Part shown: piece by piece, positions 1 to 9,870 of the stretch
Numbering within the stretch: position 1 is the first letter of the stretch
How the letters are laid out: each line of letters begins with the position of its first letter
Source of the DNA: JBKBUF01 sp046290815
GTDB lineage: Bacteria > Bacteroidota > Bacteroidia > Cytophagales > Cytophagaceae
Direction: 5' to 3'
Assembly: GCA_046290815.1 (NCBI GenBank)
Contig: JBKBUF010000003.1
Span: forward strand, 124,001-188,000
Length of the DNA: 64,000 nucleotides
Made by a program: the position numbers and the translations under genes
Notes under the pieces: model-generated
The model's input: only the letters and a program-made list of their open reading frames with translations
The model's database searches: none
Told to the model about the DNA's origin: nothing

Positions 1-972
1 CAATCTTAGTATTCTCACATCTATCCTTCCCACTCCGTTCATGGCATCTGCGGCATTTTTACAAATATTTTCTATTACCCAATCAAATAAAGGTTTATTC
101 AGTTTTGCTGTTGCATTAGCTTCGATATCGGAGGTGATTCCAAATACTACTTTCCTCGATAATCGGGCTTTAAGATAATCAACTGTACTTTTAACTGCCT
201 GGTAAATATTTTCATCAACAAGAGTAGGAACAGACCCGATATTTGAAAATCTGGCGGTAATCATTTCAAGTCTGGCAATGTCTTTGTCCAGTTCCTCTAA
301 AGCTTCTTCATCCTGGTATTTCGGATTGGATTTCATCAGTTCCAGCCAGGCCATGAGTGATGATAAAGGAGTACCCAACTGATGGGCTGTTTCTTTGGCA
401 AGACCCACCCAAACCCGGTTTTGTTCTGCATTGCGTGAATAACTAAATGCCAGATAGACTATTATTGAAAATATTGCTATGACAGTAAGCTGAATATAAG
501 GGTAATACACCAGCTGAGTTAAAACATAGGAGTTTTTGTAGAAAATGTAATTTTTCATTCCCGGTCCGAAATTCACCAGAATAGGTTCGTGTTCAGCTTC
601 CATCTCTTTCACCACCTTCATCAAGTATTGTTCCTTTTCTGACGGATCCAGATTTCGTGGAATGTTTACATTTTTATCACTTATAGGTATTTTGTTTTCG
701 TCCGTCAGAATTACCGGAACTGAGGTATTGGCTTCGATGATTTCTTCAAAAAGAAAAGCAAGGCTTCCGCTGGTTTCCGGATCAACTGCGTATTCCAGTC
801 CCTTTGCATATAAATCTATCAATTTTCTCTCTCTTTCAGCTAGTTTATTTACCAGGGTGTGGGTATAATAAATAGAAACACTGCCTATTATAAAAGCAAT
901 AATCAAAATAATGATTTTATATTTTGACTTATTGTTGTAGATGTCCAGTGTTCTAAAGCTGTTGAATTCCAT
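1..972 (-). CDS. Sensor histidine kinase, 3' end outside the window
   Basis: The reading frame is open from an ATG at 970-972 to the window edge (324 codons, no stop). It begins with a short cytoplasmic stretch, a hydrophobic segment (about residues 19-37), a ~110-residue extracytoplasmic region and a second hydrophobic segment. The histidine box follows (AHQLGTPLSSL; His is the expected phosphoacceptor), then an N-box-like ENICKNAADAM of the HATPase domain, after which the window ends. This is the usual two-TM membrane kinase layout. It is divergent from hemA with a 261-bp gap. The signal sensed and the partner regulator are not visible. Family assignment is firm; specificity is unknown. Confidence 0.88.
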   Translation of the reverse strand, partial: MEFNSFRTLDIYNNKSKYKIIILIIAFIIGSVSIYYTHTLVNKLAERERKLIDLYAKGLEYAVDPETSGSLAFLFEEIIEANTSVPVILTDENKIPISDKNVNIPRNLDPSEKEQYLMKVVKEMEAEHEPILVNFGPGMKNYIFYKNSYVLTQLVYYPYIQLTVIAIFSIIVYLAFSYSRNAEQNRVWVGLAKETAHQLGTPLSSLMAWLELMKSNPKYQDEEALEELDKDIARLEMITARFSNIGSVPTLVDENIYQAVKSTVDYLKARLSRKVVFGITSDIEANATAKLNKPLFDWVIENICKNAADAMNGVGRIDVRILRL

Positions 973-1182
973 TAAAAATGATGACTTATATTAGTTTTTA
1001 TGTAAACGAATTTTACGAATTTTATGTAGTTACTAACAAAAAACGCATTTTCTTACATAGGTTTCATCTTGAGGATATAATTAACTAATATTGTTGCAGA
1101 TACCAAAAAGAAAAATAACCGTAGACCAATGTATTAAAATGTTTAAAAATGAGTTCTGATAAAGATTCTTTTATTATCAGGA

Positions 1183-1214
1183 ATTGCAATTTTAACAAAA
1201 TAACGGTTATTTTG
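1183..1214 (+). promoter_or_regulatory. Possible Bacteroidetes-type promoter of hemA
   Basis: ATTG at 1183-1186 and TTATTTTG at 1207-1214 lie 20 bp apart, resembling the -33 TTTG and -7 TAnnTTTG boxes with one mismatch each. Transcription would start about 15 bp upstream of the hemA ATG. This is a pattern match only. Confidence 0.28.
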
Positions 1215-1233
1215 TGTCCCATTTGTAAAAGCG

Positions 1234-2517
1234 ATGTTGAATAATTTTAAAGCGGTCAGTATTTCATACAAAAATGCACCTTTGCAGGTTCGTGAGCAGG
1301 CATCATTAAATGAAGCAATGTGCAAAAGCCTTATGCTTGGGATTAAGGAGTTTACTGATGCTTCCGAATTACTTATCCTTTCCACTTGCAATAGAACGGA
1401 AGTATATTATTCTTCCAATAAAGACTATAGTGCTGAAATAATTAAATTAATAGGTATAAAGAAAGGGGTTTATGACCTTGAGACTTTTGCCGGATATTTT
1501 ATTGTTTTAAATGACCACAACGAAGCAGTAAGGCATTTATATAATGTTAGTATCGGTCTGGAATCGCAGGTGGTTGGAGATATGCAGATTACCAACCAGG
1601 TTAAATGTGCTTATCAATGGTCTGCAGACCTGGGAATGGCTGGTCCGTTTTTGCATCGTCTGATGCATACAATTTTCTTTACCAACAAAAAAGTGGTTCA
1701 GGAAACAGCTTTCAGAGATGGTGCAGCTTCCGTTAGCTATGCTACAGTAGAGCTTGCTGAAAGTCTCGCTGCGGAATTGATTGAACCTAGGGTTTTGATA
1801 ATAGGCCTTGGAGAAATGGGTGCTGATGTTTGCAGAAACTTCTCAGGTACATCTATCAAAAATATTACCATTTGTAACAGGACTTTATCTAAGGCAGAAG
1901 AGCTTTCTAAAGAGTGTAAAGTTAATGTAATTCCATTTGAAAATGTATGGGAAGCTATTACCGATGCAGATGTGGTTATAGTTTCAGTTTCCCGCGAAGA
2001 ACCAATCATAACAAAAGAGAAAGTAAAAGCCTTAAATATTTTTTCATATAAATATTTTATAGATATATCAGTTCCAAGAGGTGTTGAAGCAAGCGTGGAA
2101 GAAATACCCGGCGTACTGGTATACAATATCGATCATATAAGGAATCGCGCCACCCAGGCACTGGATAGAAGACTTAAGGCTATTCCTCATGTTGAAAATA
2201 TCATTTCCGAAAGTATTGTTGAGTTCAATGACTGGTCTAAGGAAATGGTTGTTTCACCAACAATCAATAAACTTAAAAATGCTCTGGAGCAAATCAGACA
2301 GGAGGAAATGTCCCGCTTCCTTAAGCAAATGAATGATGAAGAAGTGAAAAAGATCGATCTTATCACTAAAAACATCATGCAGAAAATAATTAAACTACCG
2401 GTAATCCAATTAAAGGCCGCGTGTAAGAGAGGAGAGGCCGAAACTTTGATTGATATTCTAAATGACCTTTTCAACCTGGAGAAACAATCTGAATCTGTTG
2501 AGAATGAAAAACACTAA
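1234..2517 (+). CDS. hemA: Glutamyl-tRNA reductase
   Basis: This enzyme reduces glutamyl-tRNA(Glu) to glutamate-1-semialdehyde with NADPH, the first committed step of C5-pathway tetrapyrrole synthesis in the cytoplasm. The LSTCNRTEVYY motif carries the catalytic Cys at residue 52. The GLESQVVGD segment (about 108-116) and a Rossmann motif VLIIGLGEMG (about 188) follow in the order known for GlutR, with the helical dimerisation region at the C-terminus. At 427 residues it is full length. The gene stands alone here: no hemB, hemC or hemL is in the window. A strong hairpin terminator follows 54 bp after the stop. Confidence 0.97.
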   Translation: MLNNFKAVSISYKNAPLQVREQASLNEAMCKSLMLGIKEFTDASELLILSTCNRTEVYYSSNKDYSAEIIKLIGIKKGVYDLETFAGYFIVLNDHNEAVRHLYNVSIGLESQVVGDMQITNQVKCAYQWSADLGMAGPFLHRLMHTIFFTNKKVVQETAFRDGAASVSYATVELAESLAAELIEPRVLIIGLGEMGADVCRNFSGTSIKNITICNRTLSKAEELSKECKVNVIPFENVWEAITDADVVIVSVSREEPIITKEKVKALNIFSYKYFIDISVPRGVEASVEEIPGVLVYNIDHIRNRATQALDRRLKAIPHVENIISESIVEFNDWSKEMVVSPTINKLKNALEQIRQEEMSRFLKQMNDEEVKKIDLITKNIMQKIIKLPVIQLKAACKRGEAETLIDILNDLFNLEKQSESVENEKH

Positions 2518-2570
2518 ATTCTTAAAAAGATACATCAGATAAATATTCATACATTAAAATCGTTAATTAA

Positions 2571-2597
2571 AGCAGGGTTTAAGCCCTGCTTTTTTTA
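2571..2597 (+). terminator. Intrinsic terminator after hemA
   Basis: A 7-bp perfect stem (AGCAGGG / CCCTGCT) with a 6-nt loop is followed by seven T residues. It ends only 7 bp before the start codon of the next gene, so the WG-repeat gene may depend on read-through or on a promoter overlapping this hairpin. Confidence 0.85.
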
Positions 2598-2603
2598 TAA
2601 AAT

Positions 2604-4652
2604 ATGATCCGGATCTTTCTGTTCCTTATTTGTATTTATACAGGTTCTTTTGCACAGAAGGCCCAACCGAATGATTTTTACCTGAGGTTTCCTCTCCCGG
2701 AAGGTAAGTCCGGTGATGCCATAAAGAAAAAGGCATTTCAGAAGAAGGAAGTAGTAGCCATATATTCATGTGATTCGGCAAATTCATGCAAGTATGGATT
2801 GATGAATAAGTCAGGCCAAATTACTGTTCCGTTATTGTATGATACGCTTTTTTCAATTGATGGTAGTACAGTAGCTGTTGGAAAAAATACAAAAGGTGCC
2901 GCACCTTCCTATTCTTTACTAAAGTTCTCAGGAAGATCGGTATCAAATCATCAATATGATACCATTCAAAGGATCAGCGAAGGAGTATTTTTTCTAAGCA
3001 GAAAAAATATCACTGATATATATTTTTCTAAATCCTCCAAGCTGGAATCCGAATTATCAATCACAGAGTATCTTTCTTTTTCAGGTCTTATACTTGCCTG
3101 TAGAAACTTTGCCTATGGCCTTTATGACAGTGATGGCGGATTGGTTGCAGAGTTTAGGTATAAAAAAATTGAAAATATTAACGATATTTCTTTTAGAATA
3201 CATCCTTTTCCACAATGGACCGTTACAGACAATTCCGTTTGCACTGCAGATTCTATTACACCTGTAAGTTCCTCAAAATACATTTATTTTCGAAACATGA
3301 AAGCAGGACTTTTCACCCCTCCTGATAATTATTCGCCTGCTATTTATGATTCAATTATTCCCATTGGTGATTATTTCATTATAATAAACAACCAGTCAAA
3401 AGGGGTAATGTCTTATGATGGAACTATTCTGATAGACTCGAAATATGATCATGTTTCAATTTCCGGAAGCAAAGCTATTTTATGTAAAAATGATTGGTGT
3501 GGTGTTCTGGATTTAACAGCAAATAAATTCTTTGTTGCTAAATATCAGGCAGCAAAATTTATCGGAAGGTCACATATTGCCTTTAAAGACAAAACTGATT
3601 TGTGGGGCCTGGCAACCTTATCCGGTGATGTGGCAATACCTTCCAAATATGACAGCATAGGAGGAATGATCAATGACCACATAGAAGCTTCTTATCAGAA
3701 AAGCTGGGGGCTAATAGACATTCAGGGTAATTGGATTATATGTCCCGGAGATTTACAGGCTTATAAGGTTGGTTTACTTCAATTAGAAAAAAATTCACTT
3801 AAATGTAAGGTAAATACCTTCAGGTATAATGATCTTTTTTCATTAGGAAATGGTTACGTAAAAGCACGTTTGCGTAGCAAATTTGGTGTCTTAAACCAGG
3901 AGGGTAAAGAGATTGTGCCGTGCATTTATGATCAGATTGATCTTGTTGATACTATTGGATTATTTGCAGTGAGAAATGGAAATAAAGTCGCTTTGCTTGA
4001 CTACAATAATGAATTCATTTTTAGTTTCAAAGATGATGTAACAGATATTTCCCAGTTTTCCTGTGGTATGGCGATGTTTAAAAAAGCCGGGCAATATGGT
4101 TATATGGACCAGAACGGAAACGTAAGGATAGCTCCTAAATATGTAAATGCATTAGCATTTTCAGACAGTATGGCCGCTGTTAAAATAAATGAAAAATGGG
4201 GATATGTCGATCGTGATGAGCAGATAATTATTCAACCAAATTACAGAGAAGCAGGCCGTTTTAAAAATGGTGTTGCTATAGTTTCCCGGGAGCAGGGAAA
4301 ATATTCTTTCATAAATAAAAATGAAAAGGATGTTAACGGTACCATTTATAATTCAGTTATCAAGTTGGAAAATGGCAAATACAAACTCGTGAAAAATGGA
4401 AAGTCAGGGCTTGCAGATGAAAAAGGAAAAGAAATTGTAGTGCCGAGGTATGAACAGATTCTTGAACTTGGGAATGGAAACTATATTGTTAAAAGGGAAG
4501 GAAAATACGGAGTTATTAATTCAAACCAGGACTTTGTAATTCCAATAGAGAAAGATAAAATCATTTATAATAAATACTCTGATAAGTTCCATGTGATGGT
4601 TAGTGGGGAAACTGAAATGCTGAATTGGAAAATGAAGGAAGTTAAAAAATAG
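2604..4652 (+). CDS. Secreted WG-repeat protein (first of a tandem pair)
   Basis: A 682-residue protein with an N-terminal signal peptide ending near FAQ (residues 1-18) followed by many degenerate WG repeats of roughly 30-45 residues. Recognisable units include WGLATLSGDVAIPSKYD, FGVLNQEGKEIVPCIYD and WGYVDRDEQIIIQPNY. The WG family (PF14903) forms beta-propeller-like or solenoid folds of unknown function. No T9SS tail, lipobox or catalytic motif is visible, so periplasmic location is inferred. The stop is 2 bp from the start of a paralogous gene, so the two are almost certainly co-transcribed. Confidence 0.85.
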   Translation: MIRIFLFLICIYTGSFAQKAQPNDFYLRFPLPEGKSGDAIKKKAFQKKEVVAIYSCDSANSCKYGLMNKSGQITVPLLYDTLFSIDGSTVAVGKNTKGAAPSYSLLKFSGRSVSNHQYDTIQRISEGVFFLSRKNITDIYFSKSSKLESELSITEYLSFSGLILACRNFAYGLYDSDGGLVAEFRYKKIENINDISFRIHPFPQWTVTDNSVCTADSITPVSSSKYIYFRNMKAGLFTPPDNYSPAIYDSIIPIGDYFIIINNQSKGVMSYDGTILIDSKYDHVSISGSKAILCKNDWCGVLDLTANKFFVAKYQAAKFIGRSHIAFKDKTDLWGLATLSGDVAIPSKYDSIGGMINDHIEASYQKSWGLIDIQGNWIICPGDLQAYKVGLLQLEKNSLKCKVNTFRYNDLFSLGNGYVKARLRSKFGVLNQEGKEIVPCIYDQIDLVDTIGLFAVRNGNKVALLDYNNEFIFSFKDDVTDISQFSCGMAMFKKAGQYGYMDQNGNVRIAPKYVNALAFSDSMAAVKINEKWGYVDRDEQIIIQPNYREAGRFKNGVAIVSREQGKYSFINKNEKDVNGTIYNSVIKLENGKYKLVKNGKSGLADEKGKEIVVPRYEQILELGNGNYIVKREGKYGVINSNQDFVIPIEKDKIIYNKYSDKFHVMVSGETEMLNWKMKEVKK

Positions 4653-4654
4653 AA

Positions 4655-6601
4655 ATGCGTTTAATAGTTATAATATTTTTATTATTGCCTTTTGCATTAG
4701 CAGGCCAAAACCTTTTGCCTGTTAGTGCAAATATTTCAGGTAAAAGACTCTATGGTTTTTCCAATGAAAAAGGAAAAATTTTAATCAATTATAGCTTTGA
4801 CACTATATTCAGACCTTTCAGAAATAACATAGCTGTTGTTGGTAAAAACGGATATGCGGGAGCCGTAAATAATAAAGGAAAGGAAGTGATTCCGGTAGGA
4901 TTTATGGAAGTTGGTGAAATAATGGGAAAGCTGGTTCCGGTAAAAAATAATCTTGGTTTGTGGGGGTTTTATTCTACAGATGGAAAACTACTTCTTCCCT
5001 GTTCTTATAATAATTTCAGGTTAACAGCAAAAGGAAGACTGATTGTGCAGCAAAATGGTAAGTGGGGAATGATTAGCAGTAACGGTGAGGAGATAGTGAA
5101 ACCTCAGTACAACAGTATTCAATATCTTGATGGAAAAAACTTCAGAGTACAAAAGATTAATTCTTGGCAGGTAAAAAACAGGAAAGGTCAAACCATTGGG
5201 AATGTTGAATTTGACAGCTTGTTTCCCGGAACCGGCATAGTGTTCAGGTATTCCCTTATAGGTAACTATGGATTAACTGATAATACAGGTAAAATAATTG
5301 CAGAACCTAAATATGAATACCTCGGAAGTTTCAAGAATGGAATAGCGGTATGTGCAATTAATAATAAATTCGGTGCCATTGACAGTACAGGTAAGTTAGT
5401 TGCTGAAATTAAATACGATGAAGCTTTTACAGATGGCAGTTTCGTTTATGTCAAATCAAATAATCTTTGGGGTGCTTTGGACAAGTCAGGCAATTTGGTC
5501 TTGCCAATAAAATACCTCGAGATTAAATACAGCAAGGATAATTTTTTTTGTATTAATGAAAATGGTAAGTGGGGGTACTGCAGCAAAACCGGGGAAAAAA
5601 TTTCAGCATGTATCTATGGAAAGGTGCAACCATTCACTGGTGACTATGCTGAAGTGATAAATGAAAGAGGACAAAGATTAGTTATTGATAAAAATGGCGA
5701 AACGCTAATCCAACCTGAAGAAATGATGTTTTTTGATTCAGGCGTATTAAGACTTGAACAGCTTAATAAAAAAGTATGGGTGGTTAACAAAGATCGTTAT
5801 GAAGCATTTGAAAAAGTCAATGAAGAATTGATTAGAGTAAAACTGAAGGGAAAGTATGGAATAATTAATACTCGTGGGAAAGAGGTTGTATCTGTAAAGT
5901 ATGATTATGTTTCTTCTCCTTCTGAAGAAGGAAATTATATTGTTGCTATTGGTAATAAATGGGGCGTGCTGGCTGATAATAAATATATTCATGGTCCGAC
6001 TACAAAATACGAACAGGTTTTTCCTTTTGTTAACGGAATGGCAAGAATGATTAAAAAAGGGAAATATGGATTTATTGATGCGGAAGGTAATGTATGGATT
6101 TCCCCTCAGTACGAAGAAACGGGCGAATTTTCAGAAGGTATGTTAGCATTAAAGATCAATGGTAAATGGGGATTTGTAGATAAAGATGAAGCTATAAGGG
6201 TACAGCCGTATTACGATAAAGTTTTTCCTTTTAAAAATGGTTGTGCATTGGTTTATGCTAATGGTAAATGGAACCTGGTAAATAAAGAAGGGAAAGAATT
6301 ACATGCAGAAGGTTTTGATAATATTGTATCAACTGCTTCAGGAAGATATATTCTGGAAAGAGGAACCAGAAGGGGAATGGCAGGTATAGATGGTCAGGAA
6401 ATACTTGATGTAAAGTATGGCGTAATCCGTGATTTGAATAATGGTACAGTGATGGTAAGAAAAGATGGACAATGGGGCGTACTGGATTATAATGAAAATT
6501 TCATTATTCCTATTGAAAATGATTTTTTGATCTATGATGAAGAGAGAGATTTGTACTTCTGCGGGAAGAAGGGTAGACCGGATGTTATTATGTTTAAGTA
6601 A
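4655..6601 (+). CDS. Secreted WG-repeat protein (second of a tandem pair)
   Basis: A 648-residue paralogue of the upstream gene, with a signal peptide ending near ALAGQ (about residue 17) and cleaner WG repeats: WGMISSNGEEIVKPQYN, WGALDKSGNLVLPIKY, YGFIDAEGNVWISPQYEE and WGFVDKDEAIRVQPYYDK. Both proteins end with a matching segment of the form WGVLDYNENFIIPIE, which argues for tandem duplication. The role is unknown. The pair may act as a complex given the 2-bp spacing. A weak hairpin terminator lies just downstream. Confidence 0.85.
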   Translation: MRLIVIIFLLLPFALAGQNLLPVSANISGKRLYGFSNEKGKILINYSFDTIFRPFRNNIAVVGKNGYAGAVNNKGKEVIPVGFMEVGEIMGKLVPVKNNLGLWGFYSTDGKLLLPCSYNNFRLTAKGRLIVQQNGKWGMISSNGEEIVKPQYNSIQYLDGKNFRVQKINSWQVKNRKGQTIGNVEFDSLFPGTGIVFRYSLIGNYGLTDNTGKIIAEPKYEYLGSFKNGIAVCAINNKFGAIDSTGKLVAEIKYDEAFTDGSFVYVKSNNLWGALDKSGNLVLPIKYLEIKYSKDNFFCINENGKWGYCSKTGEKISACIYGKVQPFTGDYAEVINERGQRLVIDKNGETLIQPEEMMFFDSGVLRLEQLNKKVWVVNKDRYEAFEKVNEELIRVKLKGKYGIINTRGKEVVSVKYDYVSSPSEEGNYIVAIGNKWGVLADNKYIHGPTTKYEQVFPFVNGMARMIKKGKYGFIDAEGNVWISPQYEETGEFSEGMLALKINGKWGFVDKDEAIRVQPYYDKVFPFKNGCALVYANGKWNLVNKEGKELHAEGFDNIVSTASGRYILERGTRRGMAGIDGQEILDVKYGVIRDLNNGTVMVRKDGQWGVLDYNENFIIPIENDFLIYDEERDLYFCGKKGRPDVIMFK

Positions 6602-6618
6602 GTAATACAAAATTTTAC

Positions 6619-6646
6619 ATGGGATTAATAAATTCCCATATTTTTA
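6619..6646 (+). terminator. Probable terminator after the WG-repeat pair
   Basis: ATGGGA and TCCCAT form a 6-bp perfect stem around a 9-nt AT loop, followed by an A/T run rich in T. The stem is short, so strength is uncertain. Confidence 0.5.
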
Positions 6647-6676
6647 TTTGATAAATATTTTTAACTGGTTAATTTG
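6647..6676 (+). promoter_or_regulatory. Possible promoter of the T9SS cargo gene
   Basis: TTTG at 6647-6650 and TTAATTTG at 6669-6676 are separated by 18 bp, close to the Bacteroidetes -33/-7 consensus (one mismatch). It lies 30 bp upstream of the start codon and directly after the hairpin. Confidence 0.4.
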
Positions 6677-6706
6677 CCTGTCAGTATTTATTGATTTTTT
6701 ACATAT

Positions 6707-9454
6707 ATGAAAAAGCTACTTTTTTTCCTTTTACTAATTCCTTGTATATCTTTCGCTCAGTGGGAAAAATATTTTTCCGGTCAATCATTATCAAGTCTGA
6801 TCGAAACTTCAGATGGAGGTTATCTGGGAGTCATTGAAACGACTAATACAAAGAGACTATTAAAGACGAACATTGATGGGGATTCTGTTTGGTCTTATGA
6901 ATTACCTTTTCCCAGTTTTATCTACAATGTCAGTTCACTAATAAAAACTGATGACAAGGGATTTATATGGGCTACTGATAGTTCTGGTATTAATGGTTTG
7001 ATTAAATTTTCTTCTTCAGGACAGATTGAATGGAGGCGGTTTTATCATTTTATGAATCAGTATCAATTCCATGAGGTAATTATGTCTGAAGGAAATATTT
7101 ATGCTACAGCGGTGGTTTATTATGCTCAAAATCAAATTAAGTTATATAAATTCAATAGTACAGGTGATACAATATTTACAAAAGATTTATCGCAGAGCAA
7201 TACAGCATACTCCTCCAGAATCTCAGCCTGTACCGGAGGGTTTCATCTAATGGGATCAGCACCTGGTGATAACATTTTGAAATTGGTAAGGTATAATCAC
7301 GAAGGAACAGTGCAATGGGAAAAATTTTATGATGAGGACCTTGGCTGGTATTCCGGTGCCATCAAAAGTAATAATGATATTACCGTATTTACCAACTTTG
7401 GCAGAGTCTATAAAATAAATGGGTCTGGTGAAATACAATGGACAAAAGATTTTGGTCATTTACCTTACATTAACTTTACTCAGATTCATATTCATGATTC
7501 AGGAGAAATTGTATTAGCAGGGGATTCTTCTATATCCATGATGAAATTATCACAAACAGGTGATATCCTATGGGAAAAAAGCTATTATGTATTCATCGAG
7601 AGTCTCCTTTATGTAAAGGATGGTAGTTATGTTATTTCCGGATACAAGCATCAATGGCCTACTTCGGCTTTTTTATTTAAAATGGATCAAAATGGTGTTT
7701 CATTAAGGAATAAAATTTCAGGCAAAATTTATTGGGATAAAAACAAAAATTGTACGAAACAGACAACTGATCCCCCGTTGGTTAACTGGTTGATTAGGGT
7801 AAGCCCTTCTCAAAGATTTATCAGTACTGATTCCCTGGGCAATTATACTTTGGATGCCGGATCCGGGAATTATACATTGACGGTGATTCCTCCTAATGAA
7901 TTATGGAAAAGTGCGGAATGTAACACTATTCAAAGAAATTTTACTTTTTCTGCCAGCGATGCTGAGCATTTAGATAACATCAACTTTGCAATGGAGGGTA
8001 TAGAATGCACATTACTAAAAGTTAATATAGGCAGCAACAGGATGCGAAGATGTTTTGAAAATCCTGTCACTGTGCATTATCGAAATGATGGTACAATTCC
8101 TGCAGAAAATGTGGAGGTAAAAGTTGAATTGCCTCCTGCCGCAATATTCAGGTCTGCCACCATACCACATGTATTGGAAGGGAATTTTTTAAAGTTTAAT
8201 GTAGGCAGATTGAATCCAGGACAAGCAGGACAATTTACTATAATCGATTCGGTAGATTGTCATGTGCCTTTGGAGTCAACGCACTGTATTAAATCAACGA
8301 TCGGTCCAAATGCAAGTTGCAAATCACCTGATTTATCATGGGATAAATCCAGTGTAATTGTTTCAGGAACTTGTGTAAATGATTCAGTGGAGTTCATTAT
8401 CATGAATACAGGAGAATACGGGTCAGGTGATATGCAAGGTAATTCTCAATACAGAATATTCATCAATAATCAACTAAGCAGAACCGGTTTGTTCAAACTG
8501 AAGGGTGGGGAGTCGATGAAATTGATCATGGCAGGGGATGCGAAAACTTTAAGATTAGAGGCCGATCAAAGACCTGGCCATCCGGGAAAGAGCAGGCCAA
8601 GAGCAACTGTAGAAGCCTGCGGACAAGGTACACCTTCCTTTGGCTTCAGATTGGCAGTGGTAGAAGATGATGCAGATGATTTTATTGATATCGATTGCAG
8701 TACAGTAATAGGATCCTTTGATCCGAATGATAAGGCTGTTTTTCCTTCCGGAATTACAGAAAGAAATTTCGTGAAGACAGGACAGGAGTTTGAATATCTG
8801 ATTAGATTTCAGAATACAGGGACGGATACTGCTTTTACTGTAATAATCAGAGATACACTTTCTCCGCACCTGGATGTTACAACTTTTGAATCAGGGGCAT
8901 CAAGTCATAATTACAGATATAAAATCACAGGAAAAGATTTATCAATAATAGAGTGGATATTTCCGAATATATTATTGCCGGACAGTAATGTAAATGAACC
9001 TGCAAGTAATGGTTTTGTACGCTTTAAAATTCAGCAGAAGGAAAATCTTCCGAAAGGTACTATCATAGAAAACAGTGCGGGAATTATTTTTGACTTTAAT
9101 GAGCCGGTAATTACCAATATAGTAATTGTCGAAGTTAATGATACTATTATTTCAGGACCTGAAGTAGATGTTGTTGTAATTGCTTCATCTAAATCAGGAT
9201 TGCTTGCTTCAGGAGAAATTAAATTATATCCTAATCCGGTCGGTCAACATGCCACCATAGAGTTTAATAATTTTTCGAATTACAGAAACCCGGTACTGAT
9301 AATTACCGATGTATCCGGCAAAACATTACATACAGTGATGGTTAATAGTGGAAGAACAATTTTTTCAAAAGCCGATCTCTTACCGGGAATGTATCTATTT
9401 AATGTGAAGTCGGATGATGGACTGTTGGAGAACGGAAAATTGATTGTTGAATAG
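6707..9454 (+). CDS. T9SS type A sorting-domain protein with DUF11-like region
   Basis: A 915-residue exported protein with a signal peptide (residues 1-17, cut near SFAQ). The first ~330 residues contain repeated strands of the type GEIQWTKDFG and GDILWEKSYY, resembling the beta-propeller of delta-60-repeat or SBBP proteins. A Cys-rich, carboxypeptidase-regulatory-like segment follows (around SGKIYWDKNKNC). Then comes a CARDB/DUF11-like part with SFDPNDK and FEYLIRFQNTGTDTA motifs common in Bacteroidetes cargo. The C-terminus has LYPNP and the short GMYLF strand of the T9SS type A signal, so secretion through the outer membrane by T9SS is expected. The cargo's function is unknown. Confidence 0.88.
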   Translation: MKKLLFFLLLIPCISFAQWEKYFSGQSLSSLIETSDGGYLGVIETTNTKRLLKTNIDGDSVWSYELPFPSFIYNVSSLIKTDDKGFIWATDSSGINGLIKFSSSGQIEWRRFYHFMNQYQFHEVIMSEGNIYATAVVYYAQNQIKLYKFNSTGDTIFTKDLSQSNTAYSSRISACTGGFHLMGSAPGDNILKLVRYNHEGTVQWEKFYDEDLGWYSGAIKSNNDITVFTNFGRVYKINGSGEIQWTKDFGHLPYINFTQIHIHDSGEIVLAGDSSISMMKLSQTGDILWEKSYYVFIESLLYVKDGSYVISGYKHQWPTSAFLFKMDQNGVSLRNKISGKIYWDKNKNCTKQTTDPPLVNWLIRVSPSQRFISTDSLGNYTLDAGSGNYTLTVIPPNELWKSAECNTIQRNFTFSASDAEHLDNINFAMEGIECTLLKVNIGSNRMRRCFENPVTVHYRNDGTIPAENVEVKVELPPAAIFRSATIPHVLEGNFLKFNVGRLNPGQAGQFTIIDSVDCHVPLESTHCIKSTIGPNASCKSPDLSWDKSSVIVSGTCVNDSVEFIIMNTGEYGSGDMQGNSQYRIFINNQLSRTGLFKLKGGESMKLIMAGDAKTLRLEADQRPGHPGKSRPRATVEACGQGTPSFGFRLAVVEDDADDFIDIDCSTVIGSFDPNDKAVFPSGITERNFVKTGQEFEYLIRFQNTGTDTAFTVIIRDTLSPHLDVTTFESGASSHNYRYKITGKDLSIIEWIFPNILLPDSNVNEPASNGFVRFKIQQKENLPKGTIIENSAGIIFDFNEPVITNIVIVEVNDTIISGPEVDVVVIASSKSGLLASGEIKLYPNPVGQHATIEFNNFSNYRNPVLIITDVSGKTLHTVMVNSGRTIFSKADLLPGMYLFNVKSDDGLLENGKLIVE

Positions 9455-9522
9455 TTTGAAAATTTATCAATATTTGGTAGTTTATTTCAATAACTATGGA
9501 ATCAAAATTAATCAATATGTAT

Positions 9523-9837
9523 ATGAAAAATTATTCACTTGTTATTTTCTTACTTATTGCAATAAACTTTAGGGGTCACAGCCAGGATTTACCAATTCGG
9601 GAGAAGTTATTTTTAGCCATGCATGATGACTTTCTTAAATCCAGGTCCATCAATACAAGTAATTCTTTACAAGGTCGTGAGTTTATGGATAGTGAAAGTA
9701 AAATCCTTGATGTTGGGCTGATGACTCTACCATATAAATACTCACTGAACAAACCTTCTAAAGCATACAGTTATCTGGAATATCCTGCAAACGTTTTCCT
9801 TAAAGGGGTACTTAATAATTTGAGAAGTTACAGGTAG
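9523..9837 (+). CDS. Small secreted protein of unknown function
   Basis: The start at 9523 is preferred because it places a clean signal peptide (MKNYSLVIFLLIAINFRGHSQ) at the N-terminus; an upstream in-frame ATG at 9496 would add nine residues before it. The mature part is about 84 residues with no Cys and no recognised domain. It lies 68 bp after the T9SS cargo gene and could belong to the same transcript. I do not recognise a family. Confidence 0.55.
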   Translation: MKNYSLVIFLLIAINFRGHSQDLPIREKLFLAMHDDFLKSRSINTSNSLQGREFMDSESKILDVGLMTLPYKYSLNKPSKAYSYLEYPANVFLKGVLNNLRSYR

Positions 9838-9870
9838 TTTTTGGAGAATACTACAACCTGATTTTTGAAA

